Source: Achromobacter sp. HZ34
Lineage (GTDB): Bacteria; Pseudomonadota; Gammaproteobacteria; Burkholderiales; Burkholderiaceae_B
Assembly: GCF_002209485.1 (NCBI RefSeq)
Contig: NZ_NJIX01000003.1
Location: forward strand, 62,001-126,000
Direction of reading: 5' to 3'
DNA length: 64,000 nucleotides
A model generated the notes under the pieces. It worked only from the letters and a program-made list of their open reading frames with translations, ran no database searches and was not told the DNA's origin. The first letter of the stretch is position 1, and each line of letters opens with the position of its first letter. Below, piece by piece: positions 17,009 to 24,221 of the stretch. A program made the position numbers and the translations under genes.

Positions 17009-17916
17009 GCCTGTTCCTCGCGCCGCGTGGCGCAATATTCCGTGTCGGAGCAGACGAAGCTGCGGTTGCCTTCGTCGTCCAGAATGATTTCATCGAGAAA
17101 GCTTTCGTGCGATCCGCACAGGCTGCAGTGCTGCGACCAGCGTTCGATGGTGAACAGATGGTCGTCGAAGTCCAGGCTCTTCACTTTGGTGTAGGGCGGG
17201 ACGGCATACACGCGCTTTTCACGGCCCGCGCCGAACAGCATCAGCGCCGGGCTGAAGTTCATCTTGGGATTGTCGAACTTGGGGATGGGCGACGGCCGCA
17301 TCATGTAGCGGTCGTTCACCAGCACCGGGTAATCGTAGGTGGTGGCGATGTGGCCGTGATGCGCGATGTCTTCGTACAGCTTGACGTGCATGCCGCCGTA
17401 CTCGGCCAGGGCATGCATGGTCCGGGTTTCCACTTCGCTCGGCTCCAGCCAGCGCAACGGCTCGGGAATGGGCACCTGGAACACGATGATCTGGCCCGCG
17501 CGCAACGGCGTTTCCGGAATGCGGTGGCGCGTCTGGATGATGCTGGCGGCGGTGGTCGTGTCGGTGGTGCTGACGCCCGTCACCCGGCCGAAGAAGCGGC
17601 GGATGTTGACGGCGTTGGTGGTGTCGTCCGAACCCTGGTCGATGACCTTGAGCGTGTCGTCGGCGCCGATGATGGCGGCGGTCACCTGGATGCCGCCAGT
17701 GCCCCACCCATAGGGCAAGGGCATTTCACGGCTGCCGAAAGGCACCTGGTAGCCAGGGATGGCGACGGCCTTGAGCAGGGCGCGGCGCAGCATGCGCTTG
17801 GTCGACTCGTCCAGGTAGGCGAAGTTGTAATGCGGATCGCGTGCCACGGTGGCGGCGTCCTGCGCAACGGGAGTATCCATGGGAATCCTGCGAGCCTCGT
17901 GTTCGTTGAAGGTCAT
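17005..17916 (-). CDS. phnJ: Alpha-D-ribose 1-methylphosphonate 5-phosphate C-P-lyase
   Basis: A protein of about 303 residues, the radical-SAM enzyme that cleaves the C-P bond. The four-cysteine motif is intact: C-S-L-C, then 21 residues, then C-x5-C (HCSLCGSHESFLDE and FVCSDTEYC), holding the 4Fe-4S cluster and the catalytic Cys. YNFAYLDESTKRMLRRALLK and PYGWGTGGIQVTAA are strong PhnJ signatures. The ATG at 17916 overlaps the phnI stop (ATGA). A Met 12 codons later (MDTPV) is an alternative start. It is made oxygen-sensitive by its cluster. Confidence 0.97.
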   Translation of the reverse strand: MTFNEHEARRIPMDTPVAQDAATVARDPHYNFAYLDESTKRMLRRALLKAVAIPGYQVPFGSREMPLPYGWGTGGIQVTAAIIGADDTLKVIDQGSDDTTNAVNIRRFFGRVTGVSTTDTTTAASIIQTRHRIPETPLRAGQIIVFQVPIPEPLRWLEPSEVETRTMHALAEYGGMHVKLYEDIAHHGHIATTYDYPVLVNDRYMMRPSPIPKFDNPKMNFSPALMLFGAGREKRVYAVPPYTKVKSLDFDDHLFTIERWSQHCSLCGSHESFLDEIILDDEGNRSFVCSDTEYCATRREEQA

Positions 17917-19082
17917 GCCTGCTGAGTTTCGGCGGCCGCGACGGGGGCTGCCTCCGCATCCGGGGTGGCGTCCGCCTTGGCCTTGGTGCCGGCCGCGCTG
18001 CCGGTACCTTGGGCCCGTTCCGCCTGGATGCGGCGCAACAGCGCCAGGCTGGACTGGAAGTCCACGTAGTGCGGGAGTTTCAAATGCTGCGTGAAACCGG
18101 AAGCCTCGACGTTGTCGCTGTGATACAGCACGAACTCGTGGTCCTGGGCGGGCGACGTGGCCGCCTCGCCCAGCTCGCGCGCGCGCAGCGACCGGTCCAT
18201 CAGGGACATCGACATGGCCTTGCGTTCGCCGTAGCCGAACACCAGGCCATAGCCGCGGGTGAAGGTCGGCTCCTGGTGCGCCTTGCCGGTGAACTGGCTG
18301 ACCATCTGGCACTCGGTGACGTCGATCTCGCCTATGGTCACGGTGAAGCCCAGCTCTTCCACGTACAGCTCCACGTCCACCGAGCCGTAGCGGATTTCCG
18401 CCACGAAGGGATGGGAGTTACCGTAGCCGCGCTGCGTCGAATATCCCATCGACAACAGGAAACCTTCGTCGGCGCGCGCCAGGTTCTGCAGGCGCGCGGC
18501 GCGGGTGGCGGGAAAGGCCATGGGCTCGCGCGTCAGGTCGAAGGGCGCGGGGTCGCCCGCGGGAATGGCCTCGGCCTCCATCAAGGACTCGCGCTCCAGC
18601 AGTTCGGTGACGCGCGGCATGGTGGCCGCCAGGGGCTCGGCCGCCGGCGGCAGGGGCGTGGGCGCGGGCGCCGTGTCGTCTTCCAGCGAGAAGTCCAGCA
18701 GGCGTTGCGTGTAGTCATACGTCGGCCCCAGCACCTGGCCGCCCGGCAAGTCCTTGAACGTCGCGGAAATGCGCCGCTGCAGGCTCATGCGGGTGGTTTC
18801 CAGCGGCACGCTGTAGCCGAAACGCGGCAGCGTGGTGCGATACGCACGCAGCAGGAACACCGCTTCGGTGATGTCGCCGGCGGCCTGCTTCAAGGCCAGC
18901 GCCGCCAGATGCGGGTCGTACAGCGACCCTTCGGCCATCACGCGATCCACGGCCAGGGGCATTTGCGCGCGGATCTGCGCCAGGGTCAGCGTCGGTACGG
19001 CGGGGTCACCGCGCCGGAAGCTGTCCAGCATGCGGTAGGAATTCAGGATGGCGCGCTCGCCTCCCTTCACGGCAACGTACAT
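17913..19082 (-). CDS. phnI: C-P lyase core subunit PhnI (nucleosidase/phosphonate transfer)
   Basis: A 389-residue core subunit. It starts MYVAVKGGERAI, the usual PhnI N-terminus; RGYGNSHPFVAEIRYG, EIDVTECQMVSQF and FVLYHSDNVEASGFTQHLKL are all family landmarks. PhnI, with PhnG, PhnH and PhnL, displaces adenine from ATP with the phosphonate. The last 30 residues are an Ala/Gln/Lys-rich low-complexity tail (about GTGSAAGTKAKADATPDAEA) not expected in short PhnI proteins. Its stop overlaps the phnJ start. Confidence 0.96.
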   Translation of the reverse strand: MYVAVKGGERAILNSYRMLDSFRRGDPAVPTLTLAQIRAQMPLAVDRVMAEGSLYDPHLAALALKQAAGDITEAVFLLRAYRTTLPRFGYSVPLETTRMSLQRRISATFKDLPGGQVLGPTYDYTQRLLDFSLEDDTAPAPTPLPPAAEPLAATMPRVTELLERESLMEAEAIPAGDPAPFDLTREPMAFPATRAARLQNLARADEGFLLSMGYSTQRGYGNSHPFVAEIRYGSVDVELYVEELGFTVTIGEIDVTECQMVSQFTGKAHQEPTFTRGYGLVFGYGERKAMSMSLMDRSLRARELGEAATSPAQDHEFVLYHSDNVEASGFTQHLKLPHYVDFQSSLALLRRIQAERAQGTGSAAGTKAKADATPDAEAAPVAAAETQQA

Positions 19083-19083
19083 G

Positions 19084-19734
19084 TCAGACCTCCACCCGCG
19101 TCGTGCGCGGCAGACCGCAGACCGCGCTGCCGTGCGTCAGCAGCACGTCCACGCCTTGCGGGAAACGACGGTGATTGACGGCCCATTGCCGCCAGAAATC
19201 GGCCGGCAGCCCGGCGGGCGCCAAGGCACGCTCCGTGGCGATGCCGGGGCCGGTCAGGCGCAGCGCGGCGCCCCCTTGCCAGTCCGCCACCTCGATCAGC
19301 AAGGTGGTGGAGCGGTCCGGATAGGCGGGGTCGCCGCCGTTGCAATCAGCCAGGCCGGGTGCGGCATAGCCGGCCGGCACGACGACGAAAGCCGCTTCAG
19401 CGGGCGTGTCCACCAGCGGGCAGCCGCAGTGAAAGCGCAGGAAAGCGGCAGCCGCGCCGTCCATGCCGGCCGGCAGCCAGACCGGCGTATCGACGTCGGC
19501 CAGGGTCAGCAACAGCGCGGCCAGCGCGGGCGACAGGCCCTTGGGTACGCCGCAGTCGGCCGGCAGGGCTTGCGGCTGGCCGGGCTCGGCCATGGCCTGC
19601 AGCGCCACGCGGAACACGGCCTGGGCTTGCACGCCCGGATCGGCGAAGCCGGGCAGCAGGTTGATCATTGGCGCGGCGGCGCGGGTGGCTTGCGCCAGCG
19701 ACAGCGCTTGTGCTTGTGAAGCGGCGGGGGTCAT
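19084..19734 (-). CDS. phnH: C-P lyase subunit PhnH
   Basis: About 216 residues. PhnH is a core subunit of the PhnGHIJ complex. Family features: INLLPGFADPGVQAQAVFRV, ALLLTLADVDTPVWLP, FLRFHCGCPLV, TTLLIEV and LTGPGIATERAL, with WRQWAVNHRRFPQGVDVLLT at the end. The start at 19734 is one base after the phnG stop. It is placed between phnG and phnI as in other phn operons. Confidence 0.94.
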   Translation of the reverse strand: MTPAASQAQALSLAQATRAAAPMINLLPGFADPGVQAQAVFRVALQAMAEPGQPQALPADCGVPKGLSPALAALLLTLADVDTPVWLPAGMDGAAAAFLRFHCGCPLVDTPAEAAFVVVPAGYAAPGLADCNGGDPAYPDRSTTLLIEVADWQGGAALRLTGPGIATERALAPAGLPADFWRQWAVNHRRFPQGVDVLLTHGSAVCGLPRTTRVEV

Positions 19735-19735
19735 C

Positions 19736-20203
19736 TCAATTCTCTCCACGCACCATGGTGAAAAACTCGACTCGGGTCTGGGCGGCTGCGGCGGCGCGGC
19801 GCGCGCGGCGTTCCTCGTGGACCCGCGCCAGGGGGGCGACGACCAGGGTCTGCACCGCCTCGTACCAGTCATCCATCTGCAACAGGCCGTCCAGGACGGC
19901 GGCCTGTTCGGCATGGCGCAGCGAACGGCCCTGCACATAGGCGGTACCGACCACACCTTGTTCGAAGGCAACAGCGCAACGCGTCACTGACATCTCGCCC
20001 AGGTTGAACTGCTCCCCGGTGCCACCGGCACGGCCGCGCACCATCGTCATGCCGACTTCAGGGGCGCGCAGCGGGCGGAAAGCCGGCAAGGGTCCCAGGG
20101 CCTGGTAGGCCTGGTCCAGCGCGGTGCCGTCAGCAAGGGCCAGGACGCGCATCCATGCGGAGCGGGCGGCCTGGGACCCGGTTTCGGGAGTGTGCGTATC
20201 CAT
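19736..20203 (-). CDS. phnG: C-P lyase subunit PhnG
   Basis: A 155-residue core subunit and the first gene of the operon. The signatures VGMTMVRGRAGGTGEQFNLG, MSVTRCAVAF and the end RVEFFTMVRGE are typical of PhnG. An AGAGGA ribosome-binding site precedes the ATG at 20203. A TTGAAC-17-CATACT promoter and a candidate PhnF operator lie immediately upstream, so the whole phnGHIJKLM operon is probably expressed from here under PhnF control. Confidence 0.96.
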   Translation of the reverse strand: MDTHTPETGSQAARSAWMRVLALADGTALDQAYQALGPLPAFRPLRAPEVGMTMVRGRAGGTGEQFNLGEMSVTRCAVAFEQGVVGTAYVQGRSLRHAEQAAVLDGLLQMDDWYEAVQTLVVAPLARVHEERRARRAAAAAQTRVEFFTMVRGEN

Positions 20204-20217
20204 CCGTTTCCTCTAAA

Positions 20218-20236
20218 CGTCTATACGAATAGATGG
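20218..20236. promoter_or_regulatory. Candidate PhnF operator O1 at the phnG promoter
   Basis: CGTCTATACGAATAGATGG, containing the inverted repeat TCTAT-ACGA-ATAGA (20220-20233). It sits just downstream of the phnG -10 box, over the predicted start of transcription, where repressor binding would block expression. GTCTATAC is the reverse complement of the GTATAGAC core that I recall in the mycobacterial PhnF operator TGGTATAGACCA. Confidence 0.6.
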
Positions 20237-20237
20237 T

Positions 20238-20266
20238 AGTATGAACCCAGGCGCAAAGCAGTTCAA
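20238..20266 (-). promoter_or_regulatory. Sigma-70-like promoter of phnGHIJKLM
   Basis: On the minus strand, -35 TTGAAC (20261-20266), a 17-base spacer and -10 CATACT (20238-20243). Transcription would start near 20231. Four of six bases match consensus in each hexamer. Confidence 0.55.
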
Positions 20267-20340
20267 CACAGTCGCGATGAATTTTTGATGACAGTTGTGA
20301 CTCGCGAGGATCGCCCGGCTGGGGCAAAATCCCGCATTCC

Positions 20341-20361
20341 ATATTCATATATTCATAGACG
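20341..20361. promoter_or_regulatory. Candidate PhnF operator O2 upstream of phnF
   Basis: Read on the minus strand this is CGTCTATGAATATATGAAT, which matches operator O1 (CGTCTAT..GAATAGATG) closely apart from a two-base gap. It lies 35 bases upstream of the phnF start and suggests autoregulation. It also contains the tandem ATATTCAT repeat. Confidence 0.5.
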
Positions 20362-20395
20362 CGCCCTGCGATGCGCGTTCAACGGGAAGTCAACA

Positions 20396-21118
20396 ATGTT
20401 CGAACGACGATCGGGGATCGCGGTCTGGCGGCAGATCGGTGAAGCGCTGGCGATGGATATACGCAACAAGCTTTACAACCCGGGCGAGCAATTGCCGCCC
20501 GAGCCGGAACTGGCAGCCAAGTTCGCCGTCAATCGCCACACCATCCGGCGCGCCATGGGCGAGCTGGAGCAGATCGGCCTGGTGCGGATCGAGCAGGGGC
20601 GCGGTACGTTCGTGCAGGAACACGCCATCGACTACGCCATCGGCAAGCGCACGCGGTTCTCCGAGAACCTGCGCAGCCAGGGCTTGCTGGGGCACGTCGA
20701 GGTGCTGGGCAGCCAGGCCGAGCGGGCTTCCGATATCGCCGTGCAATTGGGGTTGCCGCGCTCGACCACGCTGTTGCGCGTGCAGTTGATCGGCAAGGCC
20801 GAGAATCGCACCATCAATGTGTCGGATCATTATTTCGAAGAAAAGCGCTTCCCGGGCTTTGCCGACAAGTTGAAGGAAGCGAAGTCGATCTCCAAGGTGT
20901 ACAAGCAGTTCGGCATCCAGGACTACACCCGCAAGTGGTCGCGCATCACGGCGACCATGCCGGACGAGAACATTGCACGCCTGCTGAACCAGCCCAAGAC
21001 GCGCCCCATCATCCAGATCGAAGCGCTCAACGTCGACGCCGATGGGCGTCCGCTGCAATACGGCATCACGCGCTTCGCCGGGGATTGGGTGCAATTGATG
21101 ATCACGGGGGATGATTAG
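20396..21118 (+). CDS. phnF: GntR-family transcriptional regulator PhnF
   Basis: About 240 residues. The N-terminus has a GntR winged helix-turn-helix (VWRQIGEALAMDIRNKLYNP...LPPEPELAAKFAVNRHTIRRAM...RIEQGRGTFV, residues about 10-75), followed by a UTRA effector domain (HVEVLGSQAER, DHYFEEKRFPGF, RPIIQIEALNVDADGRPLQY). PhnF proteins repress phn genes and sense a phosphonate or phosphate-related ligand. I chose the ATG at 20396 because GGGAAG lies upstream; a longer frame to 20285 crosses the putative promoter. It is divergent from phnG, with a 192-base shared regulatory gap. Confidence 0.93.
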   Translation: MFERRSGIAVWRQIGEALAMDIRNKLYNPGEQLPPEPELAAKFAVNRHTIRRAMGELEQIGLVRIEQGRGTFVQEHAIDYAIGKRTRFSENLRSQGLLGHVEVLGSQAERASDIAVQLGLPRSTTLLRVQLIGKAENRTINVSDHYFEEKRFPGFADKLKEAKSISKVYKQFGIQDYTRKWSRITATMPDENIARLLNQPKTRPIIQIEALNVDADGRPLQYGITRFAGDWVQLMITGDD

Positions 21119-21122
21119 TGAA

Positions 21123-21190
21123 GAGGCGGAGCCTCGTCGACCGCCGCCCTTCTTCGTTTTAGAGAGCGATGAGGGGCGGAGCCCCTCATC
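21123..21190. repeat. Two GGA-loop palindromes after phnF
   Basis: GAGGC-GGA-GCCTC (21123-21135) and GATGAGGGGC-GGA-GCCCCTCATC (21168-21190) are perfect hairpins with the same GGA loop. The second has a 10-bp stem and could terminate phnF transcription, but no T run follows. Confidence 0.5.
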
Positions 21191-21256
21191 TTCCCCCAGG
21201 GGTGTGGAGAGGGGCCCCCTCGAAGCAAAACCCTCTCAGGAACTTGCGCCCCAAAC

Positions 21257-21264
21257 GTCTAGAC
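21257..21264. promoter_or_regulatory. Candidate PhnF operator O3 upstream of the second phnM
   Basis: The palindrome GTCTAGAC within AAACGTCTAGACATC, 77 bases before the second phnM start; AAACGTCTA is shared with the phnG operator O1. A TATAGT that could be a -10 box lies at 21288-21293, but no good -35 is seen. Confidence 0.45.
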
Positions 21265-21340
21265 ATCTGTTCGTAATCAAGCGAGCATATAGTCTCCGTT
21301 TCTCGCCACCCATCCGGTCTTCCCAGCAAGGCTGCCGCAT

Positions 21341-22531
21341 ATGAAAACGTCCGTATCTTCCCTTTCCGCCCTGCCCGGAATCGCCGGCCGCCGCGTACTG
21401 ACATCCGACGGCCTGCGCCCCGCGCGCCTGGGTTTCAACGGCGACCGCGTGGCCCCTGGCGCGGGCGCCACGCCCCTGCTGGATGCCGGCGACCTGCTGG
21501 TGCTGCCCGGCATCATCGACCTGCATGGCGATGCGTTCGAACGCGCCATCATGCCGCGTCCGGGTGTGACGTTTCCGTATGACAGCGCCTTGCATGACGT
21601 CGACCGCCAGCTTCTGGCCAACGGCATCACCACCGAATTCCATGGCGTCACCCTGTCCTGGGAAGGCGGCCTGCGCGGCGAGCCCTACGCGATGCGCATG
21701 TTCGACGCCCTCGACCGCATGCGCGCCACCCTGGGCGCGCGCCACAACGTGCACCTGCGCTTCGAGACCCACCATGTGGGCGGCGTCGATATCGCGCGCG
21801 AATGGATACAGGCGGGCAAGGTCCAGTTCCTGGCCTTGAACGATCACCTGCCCAGCATGGCCAAGCGCCTGGGCAACGACCGCAAGCTGCTGCAGTACGC
21901 GGAACGCGCGGAGTGCGACCTGGATACTTTCCAGGATCGCATCCGCGCCGCCATGGCCTGCGCCGACGAAGTGGCCAACGCCATGCGCGAACTGACCGAA
22001 AGCGCCAAACAGGCAGGGCTGGAAGTCGCTTCGCATGACGACCCCGATTCCGCCACGCGCCGCTACTATCACCAGCTGGGTTGCCGCATCGCCGAGTTTC
22101 CGCTGACCACCGAAGTGGCCCACGTCGCGCGCGAGCTGGACGACTTCACGGTCTTCGGCGGCCCCAATGTCGTGCGCGGACGCAGCCACACCAATGCGCC
22201 CAACGCCACCGAGATGATCCGGGCCGGCCTGTGCGACATCCTGACGTCCGATTACTACTATCCCGCGCCGCTGGCGGCCGTGATGAAGCTGGTGGCCGAC
22301 GGCGTGCTGCCGCTGTCCCAGGCCTGGGCGCTGGTATCGCGTAATCCGGCCCGCGCGGCCGGCCTGCGCGACCAGGGCACGCTGGATGCCGGCATGCTGG
22401 CCGACGCCATCGTGGTCGACGACAGTGTCCCTGGCGTGCCGCGCGTCTGCGCCGCCATCGTCGGCGGACGCCTGCGCTATGCCGCGCAGCAGTTCGACAC
22501 GGAACAGCTGCAACAGGCCCAAGCCGCCTGA
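21341..22531 (+). CDS. phnM: Second PhnM-like RPnTP diphosphatase (PhnM2)
   Basis: A 396-residue amidohydrolase-fold PhnM paralogue. Motifs: GIIDLHGDAFERAIMPRPGV near residue 58, VHLRFETHHVGG, ALNDHLPSM where the other copy and E. coli have MDHSPGQ, VASHDDPDSATRR, IAEFPLTTEVA, GGPNVVRGRSHTN, ILTSDYYYPAPL and SRNPARAAGL. So it keeps RSHTN and DYYYPAPL regions close to E. coli but has lost the SPGQ part. It is followed by DUF1045 and phnN and preceded by phnF; the intervening gap holds a candidate PhnF site. It may do the normal PhnM reaction, or act on a different ribosyl triphosphate. The duplication is real, but which copy is essential cannot be read from sequence. Confidence 0.88.
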   Translation: MKTSVSSLSALPGIAGRRVLTSDGLRPARLGFNGDRVAPGAGATPLLDAGDLLVLPGIIDLHGDAFERAIMPRPGVTFPYDSALHDVDRQLLANGITTEFHGVTLSWEGGLRGEPYAMRMFDALDRMRATLGARHNVHLRFETHHVGGVDIAREWIQAGKVQFLALNDHLPSMAKRLGNDRKLLQYAERAECDLDTFQDRIRAAMACADEVANAMRELTESAKQAGLEVASHDDPDSATRRYYHQLGCRIAEFPLTTEVAHVARELDDFTVFGGPNVVRGRSHTNAPNATEMIRAGLCDILTSDYYYPAPLAAVMKLVADGVLPLSQAWALVSRNPARAAGLRDQGTLDAGMLADAIVVDDSVPGVPRVCAAIVGGRLRYAAQQFDTEQLQQAQAA

Positions 22532-22547
22532 ATCACAAGCGCAACCC

Positions 22548-23450
22548 ATGAGCCAAGATCCGCGATCCATGCAGGCACCGGCTACGTCCATGGCTTCGCC
22601 TTCCGCCACAAGCCCCCAGGCGGCGACGTCAGCATCGCCTGCCGCGGAACGCCCCTCGACGTCGGCTACGTGCTTCCAGGAAGCCTATCGCTATGCGATC
22701 TATCTGGCGCCCGTGGGCAATTGGCGTGACATCGGCAAGCGGTGGCTGGGCCGCGACGAGGACAGCGGCGCCGCGATAGCGCGCGCGGCCTCCGACGATG
22801 CGCGCCTGGATGCGTGGACCGAGGCGCCGCGCCACTACGGCCTGCATGCCACGCTGAAGCCGCCGTTCCGCCTGGCCCCCGGCACCGATGCCGCCGGCCT
22901 GGACCAGGCCGTGCGCGCCTTGGCCCGTGCCCAGCAGCCCTTCGGCATCGCGCTGGAACTGCGCTCGCTGCGGGGCTTCCTGGCGTGGTGCCTGGTGGAG
23001 AACGAACCAGCCTGGGCCACGAACCACGGCGACGTCGCCGCCGGCCGCGCCGCGCTGCGGGTCCTGGCCGACGATGCCGTGCGCCACCTCGACCCGTGGC
23101 GCGCGCCTCCGGCGCCGGAGGAACTGGCGCGCCGCCTGCGCGCCGACCTGGATCCGGCGCAACGCGCCATGCTGCAGACCTGGGGCTACCCCTATGTGCT
23201 GGACACCTTCAAGTTCCACATCACGCTGACGGGCAACCTGGCCGGCGAAGATCTGAGCGCGGCACGCACGCAGCTGGAATCGCTCAGCGCGGGCCGGCTG
23301 GATCGTCCGATGCCCGTGGATGCCGTGACCGTTTACGTACAGCCGACGCCCGCCGCGCCCTTCGTGGTGGCGCGCCATTATGGCTTCGACGGCACTACCC
23401 GCGATGGCGCCGGCGCGAACTATCTACCGATGGCGAAAGGCACTAAATGA
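22548..23450 (+). CDS. DUF1045 2H-phosphoesterase of the phosphonate operon
   Basis: About 300 residues from the ATG at 22548. The core matches the phosphonate-operon DUF1045 family and has both motifs of a 2H phosphoesterase: HYGLHATLKPPF (HAT at residues 100-102) and FKFHITLTG (HIT at 224-226). 2H enzymes open cyclic or 2',3'-type phosphates. Residues 1-40 are Ser/Ala/Thr/Pro-rich with three possible Met starts, so the true start may be a little downstream. It lies 16 bases after phnM2 and overlaps phnN by ATGA. No phnP is seen in the locus, so this protein is a natural candidate to open the 1,2-cyclic ribose phosphate made by PhnJ. That is inference. Confidence 0.85.
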   Translation: MSQDPRSMQAPATSMASPSATSPQAATSASPAAERPSTSATCFQEAYRYAIYLAPVGNWRDIGKRWLGRDEDSGAAIARAASDDARLDAWTEAPRHYGLHATLKPPFRLAPGTDAAGLDQAVRALARAQQPFGIALELRSLRGFLAWCLVENEPAWATNHGDVAAGRAALRVLADDAVRHLDPWRAPPAPEELARRLRADLDPAQRAMLQTWGYPYVLDTFKFHITLTGNLAGEDLSAARTQLESLSAGRLDRPMPVDAVTVYVQPTPAAPFVVARHYGFDGTTRDGAGANYLPMAKGTK

Positions 23451-24130
23451 CCGCGCCCGATTTCGATGCCGCCCGTGATGGGCAGCCCCAGGGCTCGCGT
23501 CGCGATGCCGACCGCGATCGGCAGGCGAAGAGCCATCTCCGTGACGAAGAGCGGCACATCGGTTCGCCCCGCGATGGCAGCCGCCTGGTCTATGTCATGG
23601 GTGCGTCGGGCAGCGGCAAGGACACGCTGTTGCGCCTGGCCCGTACCCGGCTCGATGGGGCGGACCGTGTCCTGGTCGCGCACCGTTACATCACGCGTCC
23701 CGCCGGTGCGGATGAAGCTTCCATCTTTCTGGACCCCGCCGAGCATGCGCGCCGCGCCGCCTTGGGCTGCTTCGCCCTGCACTGGGCCAGCCACAAACTG
23801 GCCTACGGCATCGGCGTGGAGATCGACGCCTGGATGGCCGCCGGCATCACCGTGCTGGTGAACGGCTCGCGCGCCTATCTGCCGCAGGCCTGCGCCCGTT
23901 ACCCCGGCCTGTGCGCCGTCACCATCCGGGTGAACACGGAGACCCTGCAACGGCGCCTGGCCAACCGCGGCCGTGAAAGCGCCGAGGACATCGCCGCCCG
24001 CCTGGCGCGCGCCGACGCCAGCTTCGACGTTCCGGCCGATTGCGAAATGGTCGCCTTGGACAACAACGGCGCCGCCGACGACGCGGCAGCCGAACTACTG
24101 GCCATCGCCCGCCGCCGCTGCCACGCCTGA
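23447..24130 (+). CDS. phnN: Ribose 1,5-bisphosphate phosphokinase
   Basis: A 227-residue P-loop kinase with GASGSGKDTLLRLAR near residue 52 and RYITRPAGADEA after it. PhnN phosphorylates ribose 1,5-bisphosphate to PRPP, the last step that recycles the sugar in the C-P lyase pathway. About 45 hydrophilic residues precede the kinase fold, longer than in E. coli PhnN. The ATG overlaps the DUF1045 stop. It is the end of the plus-strand phnF-phnM2-DUF1045-phnN group and converges on the PhnZ-like gene. Confidence 0.93.
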   Translation: MTAPDFDAARDGQPQGSRRDADRDRQAKSHLRDEERHIGSPRDGSRLVYVMGASGSGKDTLLRLARTRLDGADRVLVAHRYITRPAGADEASIFLDPAEHARRAALGCFALHWASHKLAYGIGVEIDAWMAAGITVLVNGSRAYLPQACARYPGLCAVTIRVNTETLQRRLANRGRESAEDIAARLARADASFDVPADCEMVALDNNGAADDAAAELLAIARRRCHA

Positions 24131-24221
24131 AGCGGCAAGGCCATTACCCACACGCATGGCGCGCTCCGCCGCCCCCCTGACGCAATGACAAATTCAATGA
24201 GGATGGGCGGGAGTTGCGTCC

